Shown piece after piece: positions 1 through 11,990 of a DNA stretch of 64,000 nt. How positions within the stretch are numbered: the first letter of the stretch is position 1; every line of letters starts with the position of its first letter. Made by a program: the position numbers and the translations under genes. Origin of the DNA: Paraconiothyrium sp. Pb-2020 (lineage: Eukaryota; Ascomycota; Dothideomycetes; Pleosporales; Didymosphaeriaceae); contig JAJUBI010000010.1 of NCBI GenBank assembly GCA_022419385.1, forward strand, positions 310,001-374,000, read 5' to 3'. Below the pieces are notes generated by a model that searched no databases, was not told the origin of the DNA, and was given only the letters and a program-made list of their open reading frames with translations.

Positions 1-436
1 CATCTGCTCCTGCTTTTGCAAGGCTACTTTTCTAACCCAGTATAGATCTGACCCGACTTCGGTGACGAATACGCATACGTCTACGCTGTTTTCGTCCAGC
101 GCGGAAAACCCACGTTCGGGCAACTAGTGGATACGTACGGTTGACGGTTCGGCTAGGCTAAGCGGTCTTGATCATGGGTGAGGACGCCGGGATCTGAACA
201 GGTCGTGGTTATGGCTCGGGCTGACATGTTCGGTGCCGGTATCTTGGTATCACCTCTGGGTACCTTGCGAGTGTCATTTCATGAATTTGCGACTGCTCTT
301 GATACTGGTTTGTGGCTTTTTTCGGCTTTGGATAGAGCCTGCAGTGATATCTCAAACATTTCTTTATTCCAATTGTTCTCAATCCGTTTTATGCGAGACA
401 TGACTCGATATTTGTTAACAGTCCATAGAGCTGATC
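1..436. other. No supported gene
   Basis: Only short open frames occur here and none has a start context, splice sites or composition that would support it. I see no repeat or RNA gene. Confidence 0.5.
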
Positions 437-589
437 ATGGCCGGGACTAGGAAGTACACGGCCAGGAGCACGACCAGCGGTCGCACGAATATCAGCCACG
501 CAGTTTGCAGTCTGTCACCGATTGAATTCACGCTCGCTGCACGAGAACTTATCCGTCGCCCGTTGGAGTTGCGCGTAAAATGGGGATAA
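437..589 (+). CDS. Small basic ORF, unrecognised
   Basis: A 50-codon open frame starting MAGTRKYTARSTT, rich in Arg, Thr and Ser, ends with TAA. It uses GC-ending codons like the decayed element-like blocks further along. Nothing identifies a function. It could be a fragment of a longer broken gene or a chance frame. No operon or regulatory signal is visible. Confidence 0.2.
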   Translation: MAGTRKYTARSTTSGRTNISHAVCSLSPIEFTLAARELIRRPLELRVKWG

Positions 590-1639
590 GAAGGACCAGG
601 GCTTGACTCACGAGTCGGAACAAGGTTGATCTTCCATATTCATATGTTGAAAACAAGGCTCTCTTGAGAAGGTGCCACCAGAGATCACGCTCCACGAACA
701 GTCTGCAGGCGCAGAAGTTCGATTATCATCATTCCATCGGCCCACAAAGCTTCCAAGCTACGTGTATGTTCTCTGTTCGACCATGATCAATGCAGTGCCC
801 TCTGTCAACGTTTCCGGCCACAGTGATCCGATGAAAATGTCAGGATTGTTGCACTATACTTGTTAAAGTTATGATTAAGAGAAATGAATTAGTGTACCCA
901 TGTAACGGAAATCGACCTCTAGAACATAATCCAGAGCTATGGGTATATAACCTCGAGAACAAACGCCTTTGATACCACAATGTCCAAACCACGTAGCCCT
1001 CCATATGTTACCGAACTCCTCAAATGCAGTGTAATTCAAGAGTACCTTCGATGCTGCTCTTTGTCGGGGTACTATAGGTCGGCTCGTGGCGTGCAATCGT
1101 GCAGCTACCTCGAAGTAGCTGGTCGTAGAAGAAAAGGTGAAGAGAAAAAAACCGCTTGTGGGCGTGTTGGAAAAGGAAAATAAACAGAGTACTGGAGAAT
1201 TGAGCTGGTAGCACCACGTGTGGTCGCACATCGAAGATCGTAGGGATGCACGAGGCGCATTCAAGGATGCCTGGGGCACACGTTAGTCTGGGGTCTAACC
1301 ATGCTCGTGAGGTTGCCTGGAGAGCATACAAGGTTGTAGCGGAAACGCCGAAAGACCGCCACGATGCCTTGCTGCTCTGCGACAGACAATATCGTACCTA
1401 CTAGAGCTCGCCAGTGTGCTCTTCCTCGTCCATGAGAACGTAACCGTCTTCCTCATCGCTCACCGACTGGAGGCCCGCCTGCCCACAATCTGGACCAGGC
1501 AACAAACCCGTCCAACGACTCTGGCAAACGTTTGATTCACCATCGCCATTTCAACACCTTTACGCTGCAGAGGATCTGCCTGTCAAGTGAAGAACGACAC
1601 CTCTTCTGTCAGCAAGAACGAACCAAGTAGGTCATCCAC
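590..1639. other. No supported gene
   Basis: Overlapping short frames on both strands around 875-1331 contradict one another and none is supported by splice sites or composition. Confidence 0.5.
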
Positions 1640-1732
1640 TTACTCGTCTCGGCTTACACGCCTCAACTTCCACTCCTCAACTTCCACTCCTTCCACTCCA
1701 CAATTTCCACGTCCAAACTGACAACCACAGCC
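1640..1732 (+). promoter_or_regulatory. Pyrimidine-rich leader before the 1733 gene
   Basis: The 80 bases before the ATG are built from repeats of CTTCCACTCC/CAACTTCCACTCC, a CT-rich tract of the kind that often marks the core promoter and 5' leader of filamentous-ascomycete genes. It ends directly at GCCATGC, which supports the chosen start. Confidence 0.5.
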
Positions 1733-2454
1733 ATGCAATGCCTCGGCACCAGAAAGACTGACGGAATGCGATGCGAGCGCACAGCCCCCTCCGGAAAAGC
1801 CAAATGCGCGATGCACAGGGGCCAGCGCTACAACTACGGCTCAACCGCGGCGATTCGCCTGTACGGCGCCCCCAAGGAGTCCACCGAAAAGCCCAAGTCC
1901 AAGGCGACAGCTCCCGAGAAAACCGCCAAGGTCAAGATCGAGACACCCACCGCACCCGCAAAGCCCGCGAAGCCCGCGAAGCCCGCGAAGTCCGTGTCCA
2001 GCGCCGGCTCCAGCGCCGGCTCCAACGCAGGCTCCAACGCAGGCTCCAACGACTCGGGCGGGCTCCTTATCATCAGCACCTCAGCTGCGGGTCCCTCCTC
2101 CTCGAAGCCCAAGCCCATGCCCACGCTCAGGGCATCCCAGCAGGTGGACGACTTGAACGAGAAGCTCGACTCCCTCTACCTAGGGCAGGTCTCGCAGAGG
2201 TCCTCCCTCGACTTTCTCTCCAAAAGGACGGAGAAGATACGCACGGGACAAAACGACTTGGTCAAGTACTCCAAGGAGATCAACAGCAAGACGGAGAAGA
2301 TGGAGAAGTCGTTGAGCCATATTGAGGACGAGGTGTAAGTTACCTGGTTCTCTGTCTATTGCTTGATCGTGTGGAGTAGAACAAACTAACAGGGTGCAGT
2401 TATCTTCTCAGGGAGCGTATACGTCATCTTGAGAAAGATGCCTACATGGGATAG
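1733..2454 (+). CDS. Small Cys/His-motif coiled-coil protein, two exons
   Basis: Exon 1 is 1733-2334 and exon 2 is 2412-2454, with a 77-nt intron (GTAAGT donor, ACTAAC branch site, CTCAG acceptor). Splicing replaces the TAA that would end exon 1 and gives about 214 residues ending in DAYMG. The N-terminus has a possible zinc knuckle (C3, C14 and C24, then H27), in the form CLGTRKTDGMRCERTAPSGK followed by AKCAMH. The middle is low-complexity: KPA repeats, then SSAGSNAG repeats that come from a short DNA minisatellite at about 1960-2060. The C-terminal 80 residues (from about 138) are charged with heptad spacing and predict a coiled coil continuing through the splice junction. The motif resembles short N-terminal Cys/His boxes of fungal proteins of unknown role; no function is claimed. 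The CT-rich leader lies directly upstream. Confidence 0.75.
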
Positions 2455-2779
2455 TTGCACTTTTATTGGTGAAGGAGCAAACCGAGGGTGAGGGGTGAGG
2501 AAGGTAGCGTCGTTGAGTGGCGTGGAGGGTTTGGTGGGGTATCTTCGCGGATGGCAGCGTCATCGATCTCAGTGCGTATCGTGACGCTGTTGCCGATGTA
2601 GACATTTCCACTCCATTTCTCATTAATACGTGCGCTCCCAAGACATGTTTCTCAGCTATGCAGGTTAGCATTCTCCATCCTATTAGTATACTCTCAAAGC
2701 CACAACCTTACCCGTGCTCGATTTCCCAACCGGATTGCACCGAAATCCGTTAGTTTGGAAGCCTACAAGGTTATGTGGT
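2455..2779. other. 3' flank, no gene seen
   Basis: No supported coding region. Short frames on both strands are not consistent with each other. Confidence 0.5.
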
Positions 2780-3905
2780 TATTGAACGGTGTGACGGCTG
2801 GATGAGTTGGCCAAGTGCCTCCTCTGTCGACGTAGCAGAGGTTCGTAGTGAGCTTGTACCAGAACTCGATGTACGACCACATCTTGCGAACTACGCAGGA
2901 GTCTTTGAACTGATCACGAACTTGCTAACCATCGAGTTTGAGGCTAATAGCATCTTGAATATCTCGGGAGTCGTTGTACTGATGTTTAGGCTCACGTCTG
3001 AGTGCCCTTTCTTCAACTTTTTGACCTTTTTGTCCGAGGCTTCGTTGCTCTGACCTCGGGAGCTGCGGTGGTGTAGACTACTTCAGAGGCTCTTATGACC
3101 TTATCTCGGATTGCAGTAGGCATTTCACTCAACACGGCCCAACGATGGGGCCATTGGGACGATAAGGTTATTGGTTCGTCTTGGTTGTACTTGAATACTG
3201 GGGATCTTCTTCTCGTTGACGATCTTGATAGTCGTGGTGGAGATGTTCTTGTAGTAGGTATTCTTCTTCACCTTGGACGTCTCGTGTAATATCTACGACA
3301 TCTCCGAGAGCTTCTTCCTCCCGGGGATCCCGTTCCTGATCGACATGGGGTCGTCTGCGATCTTCCCCTTCAGGTTGGTGAGCGAGTTCGTAGACAGATT
3401 TGAGTCAATGAAGCTGTCCAGGGCGTACTCGGACATTTTGCTGAAGGTGTCCTGCGCCTTATGTATTACCTAACGATGTTAAATCTCGTGGTGCTGGCGA
3501 CTCTGGTCTTCATCAACTCCATTTCGGGGTTCGAGCTCAAGTCCCACAGGGTGTGGGAGGAGAACTGCGGGATCTGGCTATTCATGTTGGAAGTAATCTT
3601 TACGACGATCGCGTCGACCCCAGCCTTTTCATTCGAGCGTTTCGGCTGCCGTACTTCTTGGGCTTCCTGTCTCTGACTAAGCTGGGACCCGAGTTGGCCA
3701 CGGCTAATTTGGTTAAGAATATCATCTCGTCGTCCTTCAAATGGTGGTCCGTGTTCTGGTTTCGGTAATCCCCGTGGTGCTGGAGGGTGTCCCTGAGGTT
3801 GATGGCAAATTTAGTTAGGTAGTTCCAGCCCAAGATGCTTAAGGTGGTCGACCCGAACGAGTTGTGTGTCGACTCGAGGTAGGTGGTTATCTTCCGGGCG
3901 GTCAT
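2780..3905 (-). pseudogene. Decayed coding block, unrecognised (element-like)
   Basis: Read on the minus strand, three long stretches look like real protein with GC-ending codons. At 3905-3600 the frame starts MTARKITTYLESTHNS. At about 3470-3190 it contains MSEYALDSFIDSNLSTN, then runs past a TAG into NTYYKNISTTTIKIVNEKKI. Near 2990-2780 it contains KMWSYIEFWYKLTTNL. The plus-strand frames over the same bases are uniformly hydrophobic, as expected for antisense. Frame changes and stops separate the stretches, so no intact product is possible. I recognise no family. Codon choice and decay state match the RPB2-like block at 42.6-44.4 kb, so the same source is inferred. Confidence 0.45.
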
Positions 3906-4739
3906 TTCCTCCTCCGTGGTCCTAGGCAGATGGACCAGCCTAGTCGCTTCGATTGTTTGGCCGTGAAGTTGTTGTAGCCTAGTCCTACAGCGGTGATGTC
4001 GCTGCTACCATGATGAGAGAATCCATGCTATGGTCATTCTCAGCCTCGTTAACGAAAGATTGCAATCCAATTCCTTACGCTATGGACAGGCGTCCACTCG
4101 CAGAACGAGGATGCCATTAGAGGCGCTTCGTCATCCGCCGGGGACTCCGAGGGCACAAGGGTTAAGGGTGACTTTGTGGAGTAGCGCGTGGTCTCGTGCC
4201 GGAGCGGTGGTATACGGTAGTGAAGTGTCCCATTATTGCATCAAAGGATCTGCCCTTCAACGACTAGGGTGTCTGCCCCAATGGCGTAAAGTACGTACCG
4301 TCGTAGCTGAGCAGAACATAGGCCCCACCTAAACCTAACACGCCGTTAAGAATTGTTATTAAGCTAAAATGGTTATACTTGACCTACTGTTGTTGCTCTT
4401 AGGTGCAAGTGGAATAAAACTGCGAGTGCTATATTTATGAAGACGCAGAGTAGCATGTATCCCTTGCGCATGGCTCATGTCTAGCAACGGTAAATCTTTC
4501 AAGCTTGATTGAAAAATTTCATCGTCTGTAGCGTATCAAATTCTTCAATGCAAGGCTGTGTAAAGTTGACGATTATCCGACAATACGAAATTAGGTTTCG
4601 TATAGGGGTACTGCTGTGGTCTCGAAATTCCTCCTTCCCACAACGACCATTATACAGCACTGTTCACTAGTATTTGCACCAGCCGCCTCCGGTCCCGCGC
4701 GCAGAAGTGCTAGAGGAGGCGAGGCATTAAAGCGCAAGT
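3906..4739. other. No supported gene
   Basis: The 100-codon plus-strand frame near 4030-4332 has no supporting splice sites or recognisable motif. From 4330 to 4680 the sequence is AT-richer and full of stops. Confidence 0.4.
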
Positions 4740-5000
4740 GGTCGTTGAGGCTATCGAGTTCGCCAATTACGTGGTTAACGTTAACCGCGTGAGGCGCATC
4801 GACATTGTACTGCTGTCCTTCGATTTAGCGTCCCTTCTTCTTTCTAGAGATTTGTCATACTTCTCCTGCTCGTTGTCCTCGGAGATCTCGATGCCATCGC
4901 CAATGAATTCAACCAGATTCGTCTATATGTATCGGGCTGCTCGTGTAACGAACCTGCCTTTCTCCACTATGACCAGGCATTTAATTCTATATTGCACACG
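4740..5000 (-). pseudogene. Decayed acidic coding fragment (element-like)
   Basis: The minus strand reads VIVEKGRFVTRAARYI, a stop, then TNLVEFIGDGIEISEDNEQE followed by KYDKS and, after a shift, a Lys/Arg-rich stretch. The plus-strand frame over the same bases is hydrophobic and looks antisense. The run of acidic and basic residues on the minus strand is protein-like but not recognisable. Probably part of the same decayed element as the 2780-3905 block. Confidence 0.35.
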
Positions 5001-5889
5001 GCTACCGAGGCTGTGGAATGATATTTGGGTTTCTATATGGTGTATGCTCGCGGTTGCTTGTTCTGTCGTGCGGCGCGGTTCGAGGCAGCGGCAGCGGGGT
5101 CGTGCGTAGTGAGACGGTGCTCGGTGCGCGTCTGTCGGGTGAAGATTGCCCTGGCGGTTCATCTGCGACGGATCTGAGACATGTTGGCTGTTCGCCGCTA
5201 GGAGATGCGCTGTCGCGTTGCCTACCCTATATTCCACTGGGGAATCTTGTCCATCACTCCTTCAGTGCCCATGTGACACTCGAACCTCGCGCACACGGGT
5301 TGTGTGGCCCCAACAGGCGGAAAGGCGCGTCAGTCCTCAGAAGTAGAAGCAAAAGTGGAGTGTGACGCGAGAAGCGCGTTCGAGAAAGCACCTCAAGCGT
5401 CGGCTTCGCGTTGCCGGCGATCCTCGTAGATTTTGATACCTTCGGCACCGAGGTGCGAACAGGTTTGTGGGGACTGTGGTATGGGGCGGAGCCATGCGAG
5501 TAAAGGCGAGTGGTGACGGCCAGCATTCCATTCCAACGTGTCAAAAAGATATTCAGGTCATGGTGCTCCGTGGCTGGTGGTGCCAAAAAAGACGGTAGTC
5601 TGGCGAACTACGATACGATTGCTTCGTATCAGCGCCTGCCATCGGTGAGGGCGGGGCAAGGATCCGTTGCTTTTGGTTGGCAATTCCGCTTTGAAGAATT
5701 TTCGCAGCTTGCGGGTAGTCTTCAATTCCAGCATTTTGCTAGTGTGAGTCGAGATGCAGCGGGCTTTATTAACGAGGTATTGGAGGAGGAGGAGGAGAAG
5801 TCTTTCTGTGATCACCGTGTTGCTAAGTTTGGGGCACCAGATCGTTTTTGGACATCCTGGTGGTAATGGCCTTGAACTAGTAAAAAGGT
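5001..5889. other. No supported gene
   Basis: Several overlapping frames of 60-118 codons occur on both strands without splice signals or motifs. A short GGAGGA run near 5782 encodes only a chance Glu tract. Confidence 0.4.
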
Positions 5890-7220
5890 CTGCTTATTGT
5901 TTTTGGATTACTCTTCATCTGGTCGATCTTCTCTTCCTGGAGGATAGTAGTCGACCGGAATTTGCCTTTGAAACCCTCAAATAAACGATTGTAGATAACG
6001 TCCCAAGATAGAGGGTGGAATGGTCTATGGTAGCAGCGTGAGTAATAGAATCTTTAAAGATGCCGAGGACCGGAGTAAGGCTCGTTTAAATTTTGTTCGG
6101 CCATGGGGGGTCCTTGGACTGGATGAACGTCGGGCGTGAGCTTCTAAATTCATCGTACTCTAAAGTATTTTAGTACTCGGAATCATCGGTAGCTTTGAGA
6201 GTAGGCTTTTGGGAACTGCTATAGTAGTAGTAGAGGCAGGGTGTGCGGGGCATTTATAACTGCTGTAGTCCATTATTATACCAAGTAATAGGTCGTAACC
6301 CTGGGCGCGGGTGGCTTTCCTAAAGGCGGAAGCACCTTAATAAGAAAGTTAACAGGATAGTAGTTGTTTATGGAGAGTAGTAAGGGACGTAAGAAGGTTA
6401 ATAGAATTGGTTGGGATATCTGCTTCCCTAGTAATGGGACTTAGGGATCTAATTCCATATTATTAAGCGTGTTTTGGGAGATGTCTCCATTAAACATACC
6501 CGTTTTTGGCATTATATTGGAATCTATTGGTGCTGAGCCTACCGGTGGCTTGCGCTCGCAGTAGGTACGTTAATAAGTTTCTGAGCTTGAGCATATATTT
6601 TTGTGGTATTGGCTAGACTCGCCTGGCTGAGAGAGGATGACAAGTTCTACGTTTTCCCACTCGGAGAGTAAGCCTTGATGTTCACCCACAAGTCGGCCTG
6701 AGTGTTTTTCTGGTTGTTTAAATTCTTAGGTTGGTTGTTGTATTTTGATGGATGTAATACTCTTCTAGGAGTAGGGTGAAGGTAGAGGAAAAGTCGTGGG
6801 AAAGAGATCTCGACGATGATTGCTTTCTGTAAGGCAGCTTCAGGGATGCCAACGTGGTACCAGGGGTAAGGAAACCTGAGTGAGGTGGCAGGTTTTCTGG
6901 AAAAGCCAAGGTGGTATTGGTAGGGACTGATTTTAATAAAGATAAACCAAATCTTAGGAAAGCTGGATTACTGCTTACGAGCGGAAGGTGGGTTACATCT
7001 TTAGGGCATGTTGGAAAAAGAGGATCAGAAGCTCTGATATCTGCCGGTGGGTAGCCCTTGTATCGTTCCTGGTACGCTTATCTTTGAGCCTGATGTAGAT
7101 GAAAGATTGAGCTTGTTTGGGAGCCGGTGAAGGTGGTAACTGCGGGCGCTTGGGGCGTGAGACTCGCAGGGAAGGTTGATTGTGTGTGGACGGTGATACT
7201 CTATAGTCCTCCACGGGTGA
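5890..7220 (-). mobile_element. AT-rich, stop-riddled retroelement-like remnant
   Basis: This tract is AT-richer than its surroundings and full of TAG/TAA. On the minus strand one frame stays protein-like for hundreds of bases between single stops (from ADLWVNIKAYSPSGK at about 6690 down to 5900). A neighbouring frame upstream is open over 6909-6718 and contains FPENLPPHSGFLTPGTTLAS. Many of the stops fall where CAG or CAA would fit, which suggests C-to-T change on the coding strand as in repeat-induced point mutation. The composition recalls a fungal retrotransposon gag or pol region, but no catalytic motif survives and the class cannot be fixed. No LTRs or target-site duplications were found by eye. 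Confidence 0.35.
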
Positions 7221-8155
7221 GCATTAATGCGCACAGATTATAGCGCGAAGCACGCCGCTTAAGGTTGGCAACAATAACGCTACGTGGAACAGGACAGCCT
7301 GGGCAACGCGTGGCAAGGTTCCTGGACAGTGGCAATTTGTTTGAGGTGGAATTGAGAAGTACGTTGGCGACATCGTGGGGTAAGGGGAAGTAGGGCGATG
7401 ACACCAACATTCAACTACAGCACTACGTGGCTGGGCAAGAACACCAGATCGCTACACATATAGTTAGGGATTGTTTGGTACAAGCTCGCAGCCTCGCTCT
7501 TTACTCACATGAACTCCACTACCGCGCCTCGTTAGTTATATCAGTCCGTTATCGAGAGTCCCGACAAACAAAAATGGCAAGGATATGCGCGACTTTCGGC
7601 TTAGTCGATGTGAACGTAAAATCATCTGGCGTAGTCTGCGCTAGGTAAGGACAGCATTCGCGAACGAAACACATTAGGGACTAAGGAAATGGGAGGCTAA
7701 TGGTGTGCGATATGTCGTGTTGCATTCCAGAAAGTAACCCGTGAGGTGTTGAGGGTGAAGGCGGGGCTCCGATGTACTTGTCGCAATGAAAGTAGATAAA
7801 TCCTAAGGGCATATATGCTACACTTACAATAAGAGGCACCCCAAAGTAGCTACGCGACTCCAGATGCGTGTTTTACCAATGAATCTTTGTGCCAGATAGA
7901 CAGGCGATTAGTGGCGCGGCGGTGCAAGCGACGCATAATAGATGCGAAATTATCGGGATTGTAGGTAGTAAGACGTCGTTCGAGATGTTTGTTACTAGGT
8001 CTAGGAGGGTCAATAGTACCACAACGTGTTCCTGGATGTCTATGGTGACAGGCTTCGCCACATGTAGGAACGGCTTCTATTTCATATCTTCCAGGATAAT
8101 GATCCATCTCTTTCAATCCGCTCCGATGCTTAGATCGATTAACATCTACGAGACT
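7221..8155. other. No supported gene
   Basis: Only short, mutually contradictory frames. Nothing recognisable. Confidence 0.45.
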
Positions 8156-8590
8156 AATGAAAGAAGAAGAATCTTATAAAACAGAAGAACCTTATGAAAA
8201 ATTAAAGAATCTAAGAACCTGATGAAGATTGAAGAATCCGATGAAGATTAGAGAATCTGATAAACTATTGGAGAATCTGATGAACTATTGGAGAATCTGA
8301 TGAACTATTGGAGAATGCGATGAACTATTGGAGAATCTGAGGAAGATTGAAGAATCTAATGAACTATTAGAGAATCTGATGAACCATTAGAGAATCTGAT
8401 GAACCATTAGAGAATCTGATGAACCATTAGAGAAATCTGATAAACCATTGGAGAATCTGATGAAGAATTGAGGAATTTGACGAAGAATTGAAGAATTCGA
8501 TGAAGAATTGAAGAATTGAAGAATTGAAGAATTCGATGAACCATTGAAGAATCTGGTGAATCATTGAAGAATCCAATGAAACATCCAACG
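8156..8590. repeat. Degenerate ~20-bp minisatellite
   Basis: About twenty imperfect tandem copies of a 19-20-bp unit close to GAGAATCTGATGAACTATTG. Variants such as GAAGAATTGAAGAATTCGAT accumulate toward the right end. Copies abut without spacers, so this is not a CRISPR array. The minus-strand open frame across it (68 codons of Ser/Asp/Phe-rich repeats) is a by-product of the repeat. Confidence 0.85.
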
Positions 8591-10352
8591 AAACAAGTTT
8601 TTGATCGGATCAAACAACATAGGCGACAGCGACCCAGAGATTCCTCGGCGTCTTCTAGCTTCCACAGAATGCGACCACCTCGACTGGTAACTCTCTCTTA
8701 TCCGGGATCCATGTATGTGCAAATGCCCTCATGTTTGAAGCTTGGCATAGGTTCTTGACTACTACCCTTTACTTAGGAGAAGGGCGGAGGAGCCAGCAAA
8801 TTACTTCACTTGGTACAAAGAAGCAGAACGCGTTTTGCTGAAGATGTGATAGAAAAGATGGACTCCAATGTTCGCCACCTTCCATGGCGCTGCGTGAGGG
8901 TTGCCGTTGCTTTGAAACTCAATTAGACGTCTCGCAAGTAGAGCGCCATCTAGTCATTGTTGAGTGCCCGTCACCCAATCGCTCATCTCGCCCAGTTGCG
9001 GGGCGGCAAATACAAATGTCGTCGCCATCATGGTAGGGTCAGTGCCCATCAACCAGGGACATGAATGTTGCCATATCAAGGTAGGGTGAGGTGATGGATA
9101 CTCTTCAGATTCCAAATTCAGCTGCCATGGAAATAGTTGCCAGGAATTTTGAGACGCGAGGTCCTGACCCTTGAATTGCATACCGCGCCTGATGATCAAT
9201 ACGCGCAAGATGGTCATGCTCTGACATATATACGCTCTCCATGACCTTTCGTTACGGTGGCCATGAAGTCAATAAACTCGTTCCAGCTTCCGTCTCATGA
9301 CACAAAATCGTCTCGCCGGCAAGGCGAAGACCCGTACGCGAAGGGAGGGATGCCCGTCATAACGCTTTTGAGCACGCTGTGGAATCGCGGAAAAGGTGAT
9401 TCGAAGAGTTTACCATAAGAACGCTGGGACTGGGAGGAGCCATCCGTTCAGAGCGCAAGACCCTGGCATGCTTCCAACTAGAATACACGCGTGCGAGGTA
9501 GTTAACCCGTGGAGCAAGTGATGAGTCGATTGTCAGTAAGGGTGCTGAGGAGGATGGCTGCCAAGACAGATAGCTCGACATCTATAGGCAAACATAGGTC
9601 AGGGTCTGCCTGATTTCGTCGCTTGAGTGCCCACTCCTCTGGATCGAACACTAGCACGTTGACGGCTATCATTGTTGCCCTTGCCCATGAAATTAGATAT
9701 AGCGTCCTTGCGACCTAGCCTACGACGTCTCGCCAGTGTCCTTCTTTGCTGCGAACGATTCGTAGTGACATCTTAAATGATTGTTGTTGTAGGTCGAACG
9801 GAGGCTACGATTGGATATGTCACGGTAATCGTGACAACATCAACTCTTCCAGATTCCGTGAAGCGATCGGTGAGGCGACGACGGTCACTTCGTCGGTGGG
9901 TCTGTCTGTCGGGTCCTGTCTTGTTGCAGACATTGACATAGATGGAGGAGTGATGTAATCATTGGTAAGGTAAGCCCGGTGGCGTATCAGAGGACGGCAG
10001 CGGCCTGGCGGGCAACCAAGCAACAAGACTCCTTTCGCCGGACAGCTCAAGCACCTTCCCACTATCAGCATCCGTCGTGTCTGGGGACCACCGGCAGGAC
10101 CCCCCATCCTGCTGTCTCGCAGGGTTGCGACCCACGTCATTAGGCCCACTAGCTAAAGGAAGCAATCGAACTCCCGCTGGCCAGCGAAGGCCAGATAGCA
10201 ACAAAAGGGCTCCACCCAGCTCCGCCCACTTAACAAATGTCCAAGGGGGCCATGACCGCACGACGCATGCTCTGAGACGGTCCATGGCAAGATGACTCGA
10301 CAGGCAGCCTCTCTGGTGTTGGGTGAAGTGGCAGCTGGCTCGACCTCCTGCG
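8591..10352. other. No supported gene
   Basis: Short overlapping frames only, including a 150-codon minus frame at 9959-10411 that is Arg/Pro-rich with no motif and conflicts with plus-strand frames. Confidence 0.4.
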
Positions 10353-10688
10353 TCATTGCTTTCTACACGCTGATTGGTGAGAGTGATGGTTGCGGGTCGC
10401 CGACAGCTCACAGCTGGGGAGCTTGCGGGGCGCGAGTTGCGAGGACAGACGCGCGATGCCGACGAGCGGCATAAGGCAAAGGAGATGACCTAATGACGAG
10501 TCACAGACTTTTGGGTAGTCGAAGTCCAGGTTTCTCCACGGATCGATGTTGATGAAGCGCGAATCTGACTCAAACGGTGTGGCTGCATCCGACCTACTAC
10601 CTGGTCGTTTGCTCGATCCCGCACGTCCAGGGGTGGTAGCCTTCACGGCACTTGCGGGTATTTCTTTAGAATCTGCTGCTTCAGCCAT
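10353..10688 (-). CDS. Small hypothetical protein, 111 aa
   Basis: The ATG at 10688 sits in the strong context CTCCACCATGG, directly after a CT-rich leader (CCTCGCTGTCTCCTCC). The N-terminal 60 residues look like a genuine fungal protein: Ala/Ser/Lys-rich, then FESDSRFINIDPWRNLDFDY. The distal half is less convincing and may instead be an intron read-through, but no clear donor is seen after residue 60. No family is recognised and neighbours give no clue. Confidence 0.4.
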   Translation of the reverse strand: MAEAADSKEIPASAVKATTPGRAGSSKRPGSRSDAATPFESDSRFINIDPWRNLDFDYPKVCDSSLGHLLCLMPLVGIARLSSQLAPRKLPSCELSATRNHHSHQSACRKQ

Positions 10689-11990
10689 GGTGGAGGAGAC
10701 AGCGAGGCGGCGAAACGGAGCGTGTGCGTGATCGGAGGACAAAGCAGTCGTCGTGAGGTCATGGTGAGGGCGGGATTGCCGGTGGAAAGGCACTAAATCG
10801 ATTCTCAGAGACGCAGGTAGACTCCCAGGGGACGCTTCGCCAAAAGGTGCAATACGTGTGACTGCGTCCGACGAGGAGAGCGGGAGAGGATACGGAGCAC
10901 AGAGGTAAGTGCAACGCTTACAAGTGATGGCCCTCCTACACTGCCATGTTGCCAGGCGTCATCAAGGATTAGATGGCATCAGCGCAAAAGCAGCGCGCAG
11001 CGACAGACTGAGGCTTGACGTAGAACGCGCAGATGGCCAACCAGTCATTGTTGTTGACGTTCGGGGTGGGTTATGACCGGACTTCATGCTGTTAGTTCAA
11101 GGGAGCATGGGATGTCGCCGTTCGTTTGGGTGAGCGCGATGGCACTCGTGCCGGCCCCGACTTGTTGCCCAAAAAACTCGAAGTCCAATGCATTAGAGAA
11201 GGGTGTAAACACCTCTTCTTCGTCCTACGCTGTGTCGACTCTCAAAGTCCTGGAATACTACAGGCGTATCTTTTACGACGAAGAACGCTTCGTGAGGCGC
11301 CGAACAAAGAGTAAACGTACTGACAATCATCAACCGTAGCGAACCTTGCCCTGGATGCATCCTGTTCTTGGGGCAAGTGACGCGCGATCGTCCAGAGTAG
11401 GTCAGCGGAAACCTAGCCCAAAGGAGCGGGCGCGTCGTTGGTGTCGGCGTCGGGGCGCAGTGCATCGAGGCCTGCAGCAATAGCTTCCGCGCTGTATACC
11501 GGACCCGAGCTTCAACGGACGATTCTTGTGAACCAGTACCACCACGATTGATGGCCCGAAACGCAAGGGACCTTTCTTCGAAAGCCCAGAGTGTGGGTCA
11601 AGATGATAAGGAGAAGCCGCAAAATCCTCGTACAGAATGAAAGCGGCTGCTTTGTATTGTGCCGGCTGGATTGAGCAGTACATTTCGCAAATTGTGCCGG
11701 TAAAGGACGTTGAGGTACCCTGAAGATGATTGCCTCGTTTCGGACTTGGCCTACGTATCGCTGTCTTCGCGGTCGTTACTGAGCTTCTCTTTTCTGGTAC
11801 AAGCTATTCCTGGCGATGGTTTGAGACTCCCAAGGCGGACTTTCGAGCATGTTGGCCAAAACCTTCGCGTCTCCCTTTGTCATGAACAAGGTATACTTCT
11901 CCACCAGCCGAGTAAGAAATGTTGCTCTTGACCTTAGAGGGCGATGCGCGGTACCTGACTACGAAAGCATTCGAGGTGTCGCAGAATTAT
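10689..11990. other. Mostly non-coding; a possible minus-strand coding fragment at 11402-11683
   Basis: A minus-strand frame at 11683-11402 contains YKAAAFILYEDFAASPYHL and looks protein-like for about 55 residues. It has no start, splice sites or recognisable family and may be a fragment of an eroded gene. The rest shows nothing supportable. Confidence 0.3.

Noticed and set aside
8156..8590. Regular repeats resembling a CRISPR array
   Set aside because: Units abut directly with no unique spacers and the organism is eukaryotic; this is a minisatellite. The same applies to the other arrays in the window.
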